38,435 nucleotides of DNA from Thermoplasmata archaeon (GCA_021835025.1 JAKBQY010000058.1:4729-43163); one strand, 5' to 3'. Numbered from the stretch's first letter, positions 16,938 through 25,294 are shown. The notes: generated from the letters alone by a model not told the origin. Program-made: numbers and translations.

Positions 16938-17305
16938 CGTTATTATTATTGATTTATATAGTATGATAATATTATTACCATTTAAAATGTTATGTTTAAA
17001 ATGTATATAACCTATTCGTTATTATATAATTGGCCAGTCTAATGTGCATGCTGTTTTTAATTTACCCTTATCCTATCCTTTAAATTAAACAGTTTGCATG
17101 TAAAATAAACCATTAATTATTAGGCTTGCAAGTATTATTAACTATTTAGCAAGAAGAGAGCATAGAACACGGGATAAATAAGCATTAGTAGGAAGTAGTT
17201 ATACACATTTCACTGGCCAGGTACGTTATTATCTAATAGAAATAAATGAAATATATTTTTAGGGTATGTTATTGTGATATCCAAAGGCATGAATTCTCCC
17301 CGGCT

Positions 17306-17490
17306 TGATGGTATTCTGCCATCCATGCTAAGCCACTCGGCTTTACGGGCACAGATGGAATCGTGCGCGATCCAGCCCACTTCCATTCTGTCTACTGGTT
17401 GGAAGGTTGGTATTCTCTATCACTAAAAAGGTCTAGCTTTCATTCTATCCATAAATGTGGGATTTCCCGCTCAAAGTGTTAAATTGTTAA
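17306..17490 (-). mobile_element. Partial copy of the IS605-like non-autonomous element
   Basis: Shares with 128-425, in the same orientation, the block around CTTTACGGGC, the stretch CATTCTGTCTAC...GG, the CCATAAATG arm and the terminal GGGATTTCCCGCTCA followed by AAGTGTTAAA. The right-end hairpin present in the first copy is missing or changed beyond recognition here. Frames are broken, so nothing is encoded. Confidence 0.55.
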
Positions 17491-17577
17491 GAGCCCATAA
17501 TTTTGATTAATATGCATTAACATTTTTTATTTATATATGGCATATATATTATACATCTTTGGAAATAACATATAAAG

Positions 17578-17587
17578 TATATATATT
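17578..17587 (+). promoter_or_regulatory. TATA box of the ACT-domain regulator gene
   Basis: TATATATATT is centred about 25 bases before the ATG at 17608, the standard archaeal distance to the transcription start. The mRNA should therefore begin at or next to the ATG and be leaderless. Confidence 0.55.
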
Positions 17588-17607
17588 ATCCCTGCTTTAT
17601 CATATAT

Positions 17608-18201
17608 ATGTTACTGGTATTGGAAGAATATTTTAAGGAATACCCCGTTAAAAAAAAGATAGTTGAAACACTTTATAATAATGGTGTTTCTATTAAAAAC
17701 GGCAAATTCTTTCTCAATGATATTGAAATTTCTTTATCCAGTATAGCCGAATCCATCAAGGTTAACAGGAGAACAGTATATGAAACCATAAAATTTGTCA
17801 ATAAAAATGAAGTTATTAAAAAAATTATGGAAAATGTTTTCAGCCAGACGGACACCTCCAGAGTATCATTGTTAATGGGAAGCCAGATAGTTACCATATA
17901 CATAAATAAAGGTTCATTTGCCAGGGTATATTGGGAAGTTATGTCTTTAACGAAAAAATACACACCATATATAAAGGAAATGTATTGTAAAAATTCTGAC
18001 CAGGAAGAAACGTTTATAAAAATGATATTTTATAATGAAATTGACAGCAATATTTACAGGGATATGGATGGGATTGCCGGAATAAAACATATTGTAATTA
18101 ATTCACCCGTTAAAATAAACGTGATTTGCAATAAATGTGAAATTAAAATTTGCCCTCATAAGATATCATCAGAAATTAATAAAGCAGAAATGTATCCATA
18201 A
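17608..18201 (+). CDS. Predicted regulator with HTH and ACT-like domain
   Basis: A 197-residue protein that matches the archaeal family of predicted amino-acid metabolism regulators. The N-terminal part (EYFKEYPVKKKIVETLYNNG) leads into a helix-turn-helix (SLSSIAESIKVNRRTVYETI, about 43-62). The C-terminal half has an ACT-like beta-alpha-beta pattern and ends with a cysteine pair (VICNKCEIKIC). Such proteins are thought to bind DNA and sense amino acids, but no target is known to me. The leaderless start at 17608 is well supported by the TATA box. The next regulator gene on the same strand begins 51 bases on, behind its own TATA-like box. Confidence 0.8.
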   Translation: MLLVLEEYFKEYPVKKKIVETLYNNGVSIKNGKFFLNDIEISLSSIAESIKVNRRTVYETIKFVNKNEVIKKIMENVFSQTDTSRVSLLMGSQIVTIYINKGSFARVYWEVMSLTKKYTPYIKEMYCKNSDQEETFIKMIFYNEIDSNIYRDMDGIAGIKHIVINSPVKINVICNKCEIKICPHKISSEINKAEMYP

Positions 18202-18252
18202 ATATAATTTTACACAAATATTAAAAAGGTTTTTATACAAAAATGTTAATAT

Positions 18253-19191
18253 ATGGACGTGGATGAAAGAAAAGAATTGCTAAAAAAAATTTATACTTTC
18301 TTGAGATCAAATGATTTCAATGTCTCAGAACCGGATTTATACGGACTTGTTACATTTGATATTGTTTGCAGGAGAGAGAATGAAAAATACATATTAAAAA
18401 TACTTTACAATATTGATACATTCAACAGGTTCAGCGTTTCATCTTTGCTGAAGATGGAAAAAATTACAGGCTCAATAGCCATAGTGATAGGTGAAAAAAC
18501 AGGCAATGGAAAACTTGAAAATGGTGTACTTTACTTCAGGCATGGAATACCAATATTTTCATTAATAACCTTCAAAGATTATATCAATGGCCAAAAACCA
18601 TGCATATATTCTGCCCCAGGTGGATTTTATGTTAAAATAAATGGGGAGAAAATGAGGGAAATAAGAAACATGAGGAATTACTCAATTGGTGATATTTCAC
18701 AAAAACTCGGTGTCTCAAGGAGGTCAGTATCACTTTATGAGTCCGGCAACTCCGCAACCATAGATGTATATATAAAACTTGAAAAATTATTAAATGACAA
18801 TTTAAGCAGAGAAGTTGATATAGGCCTGATGAAAAACAACATAAATATTGAAGGGGAAAGTACCAATGATGTCTTTATAAAATTTGTATTCAACATAATG
18901 GATAATCTTGGATATATTTCAGAATACATAAGCAGAAATCCTTTTGATGGCCTTTCTTATGATATGAAATCCTTTTTGATGATAGGAACATTCAATAATA
19001 TAAATGATAATATAAATAGAATCGTATCCATCAAAAAAATCAGTGATGTTTTGGAAGATGTTCCAGTTATATTCAACAGGGAAATTTCCAATAAAGAAAG
19101 CATATATGGTTGCCCTGTATTGAGCATGAAAGATATAATGAATATAAGTGATCGGGATAAATTTAGAAAATTAATTGAACAGAGATTATGA
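18253..19191 (+). CDS. Archaeal XRE-type HTH regulator
   Basis: A 312-residue predicted transcriptional regulator of an archaea-specific family. The first 130 residues form a conserved alpha/beta domain (RSNDFNVSEPDLYGLVTFDI, TGSIAIVIGEKT, FRHGIPIFSL) that resembles a nuclease-like or sensory fold. A Cro/XRE helix-turn-helix lies at about 136-165 (SIGDISQKLGVSRRSVSLYES). The remaining 140 residues are helical and unassigned. A TTTTTATAC box lies 15-22 bases before the ATG. Its stop overlaps the start of the next gene (TTATGA), so those two are co-translated and probably act together. The regulated genes are unknown. Confidence 0.85.
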   Translation: MDVDERKELLKKIYTFLRSNDFNVSEPDLYGLVTFDIVCRRENEKYILKILYNIDTFNRFSVSSLLKMEKITGSIAIVIGEKTGNGKLENGVLYFRHGIPIFSLITFKDYINGQKPCIYSAPGGFYVKINGEKMREIRNMRNYSIGDISQKLGVSRRSVSLYESGNSATIDVYIKLEKLLNDNLSREVDIGLMKNNINIEGESTNDVFIKFVFNIMDNLGYISEYISRNPFDGLSYDMKSFLMIGTFNNINDNINRIVSIKKISDVLEDVPVIFNREISNKESIYGCPVLSMKDIMNISDRDKFRKLIEQRL

Positions 19192-19808
19192 TTCTAAAAA
19201 TTAATGATGGCCTCTATATTTATGGAGGAATAAAGGGTTTAACGAGGGATGGAAACGATCTGGGGAGCCACCTAAATTCAATAAAACCGGATATTATTTT
19301 GATTACAATATCTCCGGAGGAAGTGAATGGAATTAAGTATTTTATTGAAAATCCATTTGAAATGTCACTCTCTGATTATGAAATAATATACGGAGTGAAT
19401 TTATCAAAATATGGCGAGGTTATGACGCCTTCTCCAATTTATATAGAGACTGCGAAGTATTCAAACAAAAATAACATCGATATTATAGGAATTGATATGG
19501 ATGAAGAGGAGTATCAAAAAGCTTATGCACAGAATATAAAAGTTTTTGACCTCCTCAGACACTCAATGAGAAAAAAGAAAATAAGCAGAATTAAATTTGA
19601 GAATGAAACCCCAGAGGATTATGTTGCCAAATGGAATGAAACAGTTGATGTTGGTGGATTTTATAAATTGAACCGGATAAGGTTGAATTACATGATAAAA
19701 AAAGCGGACTCAATAATTGATGAAAACGGGAACAAAAAAATAATGTTTGTGTCCGATTATGACTATTATCCAGAAATATCAGAATATTTTGACCACAAGA
19801 AAATGTAA
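19188..19808 (+). CDS. Unknown protein coupled to the XRE regulator
   Basis: I cannot assign this 206-residue protein with confidence. It has an alpha/beta pattern: strands LYIYGGIKG, DIILITISPEEV, IDIIGIDMDEEEY and KIMFVSDYDYYPE, with helices between. The order (a PDxILITIS strand, a helix-rich middle, then DIIGIDMD, and a late IMFVSDYDYYPEI strand) recalls the TraB/PrgY-type fold seen in archaeal proteins, but the key TraB motifs are not clear. No membrane segment or signal peptide is visible. It overlaps the regulator stop codon by four bases, which indicates a shared function. It is convergent with the RlmE gene, whose stop codon abuts its own. Confidence 0.7.
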   Translation: MILKINDGLYIYGGIKGLTRDGNDLGSHLNSIKPDIILITISPEEVNGIKYFIENPFEMSLSDYEIIYGVNLSKYGEVMTPSPIYIETAKYSNKNNIDIIGIDMDEEEYQKAYAQNIKVFDLLRHSMRKKKISRIKFENETPEDYVAKWNETVDVGGFYKLNRIRLNYMIKKADSIIDENGNKKIMFVSDYDYYPEISEYFDHKKM

Positions 19809-20393
19809 CTATTTTTTGCCCTTGAGTATTATATAAATTTCCCTTGATTCCTTTCTTGATGCATGTGGCTTGGTTATTTTATAAAACTGAAATTTATCTT
19901 TCCATTTATTTAGAAATTCATTTGTCATCTCTCCCTGAAACTGTTTTAACAGTACATTGCCGCCCCTCTTAAGAAATTCTTCCGAAAGAACCATTATTTG
20001 TTCACATATAGTGTATGATTCATAGCTGTCCCTTTCAGCTATGCCACTGGTTCTTACCATTGCGTCGGAAAGAAATACATCAATTGATTCAATATCATTT
20101 TTTGCCATGGTTTCCCTTATTGGCTTACCGATGTTGTAATTTAATATATCTCCTTGTATAAATAATACATTATCAATGGGTGGCATTGCATTGAGATCTA
20201 CAGATATTATAGGCATATCTGTAAACTGTTTTATTACCTGCGTCCACCCACCGGGTGATGATCCAAATTCAATTACGTATGAGTTTTTATTTATTATATT
20301 GAATTTGTTTTGAATTTCAATGAGTTTAAACGATGCCCTGCTTCTATAGTTCTGTTTTTTGGCTTTTTTATAATATTTATCCTTTCTGTTCAT
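19809..20393 (-). CDS. rlmE: RlmE/FtsJ-family 2'-O-ribose RNA methyltransferase
   Basis: A 194-residue SAM-dependent methyltransferase of the RrmJ family, probably modifying a 23S rRNA uridine ribose. The catalytic K-D-K-E set is complete: K23 (RASFKLIEI), D110 (FLSDAM), K150 (VLLKQF) and E185 (SREIYI). The SAM-binding motif is VIEFGSSPGGWTQ (40-52). Length matches the minimal archaeal form, without the TRAM domain seen in some archaeal FtsJ. It follows gcvH with a 19-base gap and has AGGAAA before its ATG. An alternative substrate is tRNA, as in eukaryotic Trm7, but the size and motifs favour the rRNA type. Confidence 0.93.
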   Translation of the reverse strand: MNRKDKYYKKAKKQNYRSRASFKLIEIQNKFNIINKNSYVIEFGSSPGGWTQVIKQFTDMPIISVDLNAMPPIDNVLFIQGDILNYNIGKPIRETMAKNDIESIDVFLSDAMVRTSGIAERDSYESYTICEQIMVLSEEFLKRGGNVLLKQFQGEMTNEFLNKWKDKFQFYKITKPHASRKESREIYIILKGKK

Positions 20394-20412
20394 ATATTAT
20401 TTCCTTTACAGT

Positions 20413-20787
20413 TTATTCGCCTGTATATTTTTTGTATTCAGATGGGGTCATTGAATCAAAGTTGTTATCATCTAATTTAATTTTAATTATCCAGTATTTG
20501 TAAGCATCCGAATTGACAAGTTCAGGGGATTTTTCCAGTTCCTGATTTACCTCGACAACAGTTCCATTCACGGGTGAATAAACATCCTCCGCAGACTTAA
20601 CAGATTCAATTGTGAGAAGGACATCGCCCTTTTTCTTCCTGTCATTAACCTTTGGTACGTCTATATAAACTATATCCGTTAACTGATTCTGCGCATAATC
20701 AGTTATGCCTATAGTAGCAATATTATTTTCCACCTTGAACCATTCATGCGTTTTCGTATATTTTAAATCATCAGGTACATTCGACAT
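20413..20787 (-). CDS. gcvH: Glycine cleavage system H protein
   Basis: A 124-residue lipoyl carrier protein. The lipoylated lysine is K64 in TIESVKSAEDVYSPVNG, and the N-terminal TKTHEWFKVENNIATIGITDYAQNQL (11-36, shown here as the family's hallmark region) is typical. It shuttles the aminomethyl group between the P, T and L proteins, none of which is in this window. It sits between thrS and the RlmE gene on the same strand. The 41-base gap to thrS includes AT-rich sequence (TTATATATTATT) that could be its own promoter. Besides glycine breakdown, H-like proteins can serve in lipoic acid handling, so the exact role here is not proven. Confidence 0.94.
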   Translation of the reverse strand: MSNVPDDLKYTKTHEWFKVENNIATIGITDYAQNQLTDIVYIDVPKVNDRKKKGDVLLTIESVKSAEDVYSPVNGTVVEVNQELEKSPELVNSDAYKYWIIKIKLDDNNFDSMTPSEYKKYTGE

Positions 20788-20828
20788 AAATCAGTATAAA
20801 AATAATATATAAAACAATATTGTATTGA

Positions 20829-22835
20829 CTAAAAAATTTGTTTAATGTTATGACTCCTGATCTCTTTGTCAACATTATTTATGAAATCGTTTATGGTATA
20901 GGTTTTTGTTCTATCACTTCTGTTTCTAACACTTATGGTTCCATTATTTTTTTCGTTTTCACCCACTACTATAATATAAGAAGGCCTCATGCTCCTGATG
21001 AGTTTTATCTTCTTTGATATGGTATTTTGAGATAAATCCAATCTTGACCTAATATGATTTTTGCCAAGTTCTCTGTGAACATATTCGGCATATCCGCTGT
21101 AATTTTCTGATACCGGTATTACATATGCCTGCACTGGCGAAAGCCATGCCGGAAGTTTTCCATTAAAATGTTCAAGCAGTATGGCTATGAATCTTTCATA
21201 GCTACCATAAATTGCCCTGTGGATGATAACGGGCCTGATCTTTTGGCCATCCGCATCTATGTAGTTAAGGTCAAAATTTATTGGCATAAAAAAATCAAGC
21301 TGGATGGTTGATACCTGCCATAATCTATCTAGAGCGTCCCGGATATGAACATCAACTTTTGGACCATAAAAAGCCGCATCTCCTGGATTTTCTTTATATG
21401 GTAATCCAAGGTTATTAAGGGCACTTTTTAAATTCTCTGTTGCATTGTCCCACATTGAAAAATCCTCTTTCAAACTGGTTGAGCCACAATTCTGACATTT
21501 CAATTCGTCTGAAGCAGCACGCATTTCAAATTTTTGATTGCATTCAAGGCACATATATGAAATCAAATAATTTTCAGGATGACTTTTATCCATTGTGCTT
21601 AAATCGTAGGATATCTCAGAATCCCCCATTATTGTGTTGAATATAAATGGCACCATTTTCAAAAGTGAGGTAACTTCTTCGGATATCTGGTCAGCCCTCA
21701 AAAAACCATGGCCATCATCTATAGTGAATACTCGCGGTCTTGTCAAACCTCCCATTTCACCTGATTTCTCATACCTGTATACTGTTCCTGCTTCGGAATA
21801 TCTAATGGGCATCTCCCTATAGCTGTGAACGTCTCTCTGGAAGATAGCAATGTGCCCGGGGCAATTCATCGGCTTTAAACCGTAATGGTCTCCATTGCTT
21901 AACTGGAATAGAAACATATCATTTTTATATTTGTCGTAATGCCCCGATTCGCGCCATATTATTTCCTTATATACATGGGGTGTCCAGACATCCTCCCATC
22001 CATTTTTTTCATTTAACTCCTTCATATAATTGATAAGTTCATTTCTTATTATAGCGCCATTTGGAGTGTAAAAAGGGAATCCAGGTGCACGTTCATTATC
22101 AAAAATAAATAAATCCATTTCATGCCCTATTCTCCTGTGGTCCCTTTTCATAGCTTCTTCTTTTCTTAATAAAAATTCCTTAAGTGATTTTTTATCCGGA
22201 AATGATGTTCCATAAATTCTTACCATTTTTTGTTTATTAATATCGCCTTCATAATTTGTGCTTGATATAGATAGCAACTTAAAGGCTTTAATAAAGCCAG
22301 TGGATGGTACATGAGGGCCTCTGCAGAATTCCATATAATTTCCTTCTTTATATACACTTGAGGATTCATTTTCCCTTACATTTTCATTTATTTTATCTGT
22401 TTTGTAAGGATTATTCTTAAAAAGTTCGAGAATGGAATTCTTATCAAGAACCATTTTTTCTATTGGCTCATTTCTTTTTGCTATTTCTTCCATTTTCTTC
22501 TCAATTGCCGGAAAATCATCAATTGATATAGGATTCATATCAAAATCATAATAGAAAGTATTGTTATCTTCATTGCTTGTGTTTGGTTTTGCATCCGGAT
22601 AGAGCTCAACGACAGCGTTTGCAAGTAAATGCGCAGTGCTGTGTCTTAAAATTTTTAGTCCTTCCTCAGAAGTAATTTCAATAAATTCAGCATCTCCGGA
22701 TGCGTCACAAACATCTAAAAGATCATGCAGAATACCTTTTTGTTTGCAGGCAACGATATTTCTCTTCAGATTGTTATCAAGAAATTCTGAATATTTTCGT
22801 CCCTTTTCAACTTTGAGAATAATATTTGAATTCAT
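20829..22835 (-). CDS. thrS: Threonyl-tRNA synthetase with bacterial-type editing domain
   Basis: A 668-residue class II synthetase that charges tRNA-Thr. After a short TGS-like start, the N2 editing domain carries H65, H69 (RHSTAHLLA) and C171, H175 (FCRGPHVPS), the residues that hydrolyse Ser-tRNA-Thr in bacterial and eukaryotic ThrRS. Most archaea instead have an unrelated D-aminoacyl deacylase-like N-domain, so this gene looks bacterial in origin. The catalytic core has the zinc site (MNCPGH), motif 2 (RYEKSGEMGGLTRPRVF) and motif 3 (GSYERFIAILLEHF). An extra CxxC pair (MCLECNQ...CQNCGS, about 425-450) suggests a small zinc ribbon insert. The anticodon-binding domain follows (QAYVIPVSENYS). 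TTAATATATATG about 25 bases upstream supports a leaderless start. Confidence 0.96.
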   Translation of the reverse strand: MNSNIILKVEKGRKYSEFLDNNLKRNIVACKQKGILHDLLDVCDASGDAEFIEITSEEGLKILRHSTAHLLANAVVELYPDAKPNTSNEDNNTFYYDFDMNPISIDDFPAIEKKMEEIAKRNEPIEKMVLDKNSILELFKNNPYKTDKINENVRENESSSVYKEGNYMEFCRGPHVPSTGFIKAFKLLSISSTNYEGDINKQKMVRIYGTSFPDKKSLKEFLLRKEEAMKRDHRRIGHEMDLFIFDNERAPGFPFYTPNGAIIRNELINYMKELNEKNGWEDVWTPHVYKEIIWRESGHYDKYKNDMFLFQLSNGDHYGLKPMNCPGHIAIFQRDVHSYREMPIRYSEAGTVYRYEKSGEMGGLTRPRVFTIDDGHGFLRADQISEEVTSLLKMVPFIFNTIMGDSEISYDLSTMDKSHPENYLISYMCLECNQKFEMRAASDELKCQNCGSTSLKEDFSMWDNATENLKSALNNLGLPYKENPGDAAFYGPKVDVHIRDALDRLWQVSTIQLDFFMPINFDLNYIDADGQKIRPVIIHRAIYGSYERFIAILLEHFNGKLPAWLSPVQAYVIPVSENYSGYAEYVHRELGKNHIRSRLDLSQNTISKKIKLIRSMRPSYIIVVGENEKNNGTISVRNRSDRTKTYTINDFINNVDKEIRSHNIKQIF

Positions 22836-22959
22836 CGCAACTTCATTTTTAACATATATATTAATTTATTTTAGAGTTTTTCTGGAGACTGATATTTCTC
22901 TTATTCCACTACCCGTGTTCATTAATCCCAAGGAAATAGGTAATGCACATGCTTGGTAA

Positions 22960-23433
22960 ATTTCAAAGTATAATACTATACTTAATGAGAATGGAATTAA
23001 TATATTAAGGAAGATAGCGGGTATATTCCTTATAGTAACTAATACATATCTATCTATGAATGATGTTATATCCTCATACAAGGAACAATGGCAAATAGGA
23101 AGATCATTCCGGACCATCAAGTCATTCATTGAGATAAAGCCAATATATCACAGGAAATCAGATAGAATAAGAGTTGATATATTTGTTTGTGTATTATCAC
23201 TCCTACTGCCAAGATTGATAGGGAAGAACATAACCATATCGTATTTTACAATAAGCAAAGTATTGAAAATACTTTCAAGCATGAAGGCAATACCCGTGAA
23301 ATAACCCATGAGGATTGTATATGGATCTGATTCTATGGATGTTATGAAACTCTTGGAAAAATTGAATGTGAAACTTCCAGAAAAGATACTTATTGGTGCG
23401 CTACAAAAAAGGATTAAAATACCATATAATTAG
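22960..23433 (+). pseudogene. IS1634/IS4-type transposase C-terminal fragment
   Basis: One frame reads ...NILRKIAGIFLIVTNTYLS, then MNDVISSYKEQWQIGRSFRT followed by IKSFIEIKPIYHRKSDRIRV. The pattern G.F.I.TN...Y...W.I...FR.IKS...I.PIYHR is typical of the end of IS1634-like DDE transposases, which carry the final catalytic acidic residue near W-x-I-E; here that position is Gly (WQIGRSF), so it is inactive. An in-frame TAA at 23302-23304 interrupts it, yet the same frame goes on with MRIVYGSDSMDVMKLLEKLN to a stop at 23431-23433. This fits the family's usual LG/LNVKLP ending and shows recent decay. The DDE core is missing upstream. Confidence 0.7.
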
Positions 23434-24075
23434 CTGGAATTGCCAGTACGGTATAAATTTACCATTTTAAATTTTGAGAAATTCAAGCTAAAGAGTTATA
23501 ATGCTGGATCATACAGGATAATGAAGTATGGCGATACAGACAGCAGAAAGGGGAAATACCTCACCGTCATAATAACGGCAGATGTAAGGGTCAAAAAGAT
23601 AATAGGTATAGAGTGGCATATGGGGGAATGGACTGTCAGAACCAGAAACCACAGCCTAACACATAAAGAATGCAATAATGCATAGAATAAATATAGGGAG
23701 TTTTATGGCGATAGTGCATTATATACAAATGATCTCTTTGATACAACACAGGGACAAAGACTATTATAAAGATAATGCAGAATGTTTCCACTGACCATTT
23801 AAGAGGTAGCAGGCACAGGAGAAAAGCAATAAGGAACTGCCATAGGAAGGGATATAAACAATGGGCGGAAGATAGCAATTATGGGATAACCGGGCACAGA
23901 AGGGATATTTTCAGCTGTTAAAAGAAAGTTTGGAGAGAACTGTTTAAGCAGGTCAGTAAAAGACCTGATTATCGAGGGATATCATAGGTTCGGGGTATAT
24001 AACTATACAAGCCAAAGAGTCAAGGGAGATGGGGATCATACATTAAAAAAAATTAAAAATTATATTAAAAAATGA
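23434..24075 (+). pseudogene. IS5-like transposase relic with frameshifts
   Basis: Begins directly after the stop of the previous relic, in the same frame, with LPVRYKFTILNFEKFKLKSY and MKYGDTDSRKGKYLTVIITA. It then breaks, continues through YGDSALYTNDLFDTTQG in another frame and ends GIFSAVKRKFGENCLSRSVK then IIEGYHRFGVYNYT. GIFSAVKRKFGE...E...YN is the C-terminal signature of IS5-group DDE transposases. Several frameshifts and stops (for example near 23685 and 23795) make it non-functional. It may be one element spliced to the preceding IS1634 fragment by recombination. Confidence 0.6.
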
Positions 24076-24108
24076 ATAAAAGTAATAGGAATTATTCAAC
24101 ACAGCATA

Positions 24109-24240
24109 TGTGTTCCGACCTTCTTCCATTATGTCTACCAGTGGACGGAAATCATGTTCTTATGTGATATAAAAAAGCTTGTTTTCATCCCACTCATAAA
24201 TGGTGTTGGGTTTCCAGCCCACTGTGTTAAAAGTAAAATT
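24109..24240 (-). mobile_element. Third partial copy of the IS605-like non-autonomous element
   Basis: The block TGTTCCGACCTTCTTCCATT and the stretch ...CTACCAGTGGACGGAAATC match positions 270-330 closely, followed by the shared ATATAAAAAAGCT, the CATAAATGG arm and GGGTTTCCAGCCCACTGTG at the end. Orientation is the same as the other copies. Only the left-end half of the element remains. Confidence 0.6.
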
Positions 24241-24274
24241 TAAATTTTCCATAAGTATTACATTTTGGTAAGAA

Positions 24275-24505
24275 ATGGTTGGAATAAGTAAAATAACTTC
24301 AAAAGGCCAGGTTACAATCCCAAAAGATATACGCGAAAAATTTAATTTAAAAAAGGGGGATAAAATAATATTTGAAGATATAAATGGAACTATTATAATT
24401 AAAAAAATTCATAAAAATAGTTTAAATTCATTTATGAATAATTGCAAACCATTTGATAATGATACAATGAAAATACTTAATAAATTAAGAGATGAGTGGC
24501 ATTAA
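24275..24505 (+). CDS. AbrB/SpoVT-type antitoxin (VapB-like)
   Basis: A 76-residue swapped-hairpin DNA-binding protein: ISKITSKGQVTIPKDIREKF (4-23) is the textbook AbrB motif, followed by LKKGDKIIFEDINGTIIIKK. The C-terminal part (NSLNSFMNNCKPFDNDTMKI) would wrap the toxin. It overlaps the start of the PIN-domain gene by 14 bases, the usual antitoxin-first order, so it should neutralise that toxin and repress the operon. GGTAAGAAATG directly precedes the start. The pair sits at the edge of a transposon graveyard, consistent with acquisition by transfer. Confidence 0.92.
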   Translation: MVGISKITSKGQVTIPKDIREKFNLKKGDKIIFEDINGTIIIKKIHKNSLNSFMNNCKPFDNDTMKILNKLRDEWH

Positions 24506-24947
24506 AATCTGTATTGATGCAAATGTTTTTTTAAATATATTAAACAAGGAAGAAAAGTTTTATTCTTCTTCAAATAAACTAATTTGCCTGCTGGAAAAGG
24601 GAATAATTTTTGTTATTATACCTTCAATAGTTCTATCCGAAATACTTACTGGCTTTTATATAGTGGGAAATGATGATGGTGCAGAAGAATTTTTATCCTT
24701 ATTGCTTGATAATAACAATATAAAAATTGTTCCATTATCAGTAAATATAGCTGTTGAAGCAGCAATTATACGCTCAAAAACTAAGCTAAAACTGCCCGAT
24801 TCTATGGTAATCGCAACTGCTATTGAAGAGAATGCAGAATATTTAATTTCAAATGATTCTAATTTCCCTGAATCAGATAAAAAGATAAAAATTTATGATT
24901 CTATTAATTTTTTAAAACTATTAAAAGATTTTAATCATATAAATTAA
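24492..24947 (+). CDS. PIN-domain ribonuclease toxin (VapC-like)
   Basis: A 151-residue PIN nuclease. The four acidic positions expected of the family are visible: ICIDANVFLNIL (Asp about 9), IVLSEILTGF (Glu about 51), KLPDSMVIATA (Asp, about 110) and LISNDSNF (Asp about 127). VapC toxins cleave RNA, often tRNA or rRNA; the target here is unknown. The gene overlaps the AbrB antitoxin gene by 14 bases, so the two are translated together. Its length is slightly above the typical 130-140. Codon use is very AT-rich, a little more than the neighbouring housekeeping genes. Confidence 0.92.
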   Translation: MSGIKICIDANVFLNILNKEEKFYSSSNKLICLLEKGIIFVIIPSIVLSEILTGFYIVGNDDGAEEFLSLLLDNNNIKIVPLSVNIAVEAAIIRSKTKLKLPDSMVIATAIEENAEYLISNDSNFPESDKKIKIYDSINFLKLLKDFNHIN

Positions 24948-25191
24948 AATAAATAATATTTTATCCACATAACAACAGACAATTTTCATTATCCTTTTGT
25001 TATTTCTTTTTTCATGTTTTATAATAGTGTTGTGACCTGTTAATTATTCGCTATGTATATATGCTATAAGAGCCATTTTCATACAATGAAAAGGATGGAA
25101 CTTGAAATGGATGAAGAGATCATATCAGGTCTGAAGGATATAGTAAGAACAGGAAAAAGAACTGTAAGGGATGTAATGGGGGCAAACTTTT

Positions 25192-25294
25192 TTATTAAGA
25201 ATAAACAATTGTGAAACACATATTTTAACGATTTTGTATGTACACGCCATTTAAGAATTGGATAAATTTATGAGGTTTTTAAAAAAGGACTATA
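25192..25294 (+). repeat. Dispersed repeat, copy A (partner at 38116-38218)
   Basis: 103 bases that align without gaps to 38116-38218, with 11 differences counted by eye. Several differences are synonymous in a shared frame that reads RINNCETHILTILY, a stop, then ELDKF(M/I)RFL. Both copies keep the same in-frame TAA. This looks like part of a decayed mobile or paralogous gene. Confidence 0.75.

Larger units (their letters stand above)
16938..17607. other. Long intergenic stretch with IS605-like repeat
   Basis: No gene was found between dnaG and the divergent regulator. Positions 16938-17290 are AT-rich and I see nothing certain in them apart from the palindrome CTGGCCAG near 17216. 17306-17490 is a repeat copy (separate entry), and 17578-17587 is the promoter of the next gene. 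Confidence 0.55.
22836..24274. other. Transposon graveyard between thrS and the toxin-antitoxin pair
   Basis: No intact gene. In order: an AT-rich segment with nothing recognisable (22836-22959), an IS1634-like transposase C-terminus with an internal stop (22960-23433), a frame-shifted IS5-like transposase relic (23434-24075) and an IS605-like repeat copy (24109-24240). Confidence 0.7.
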
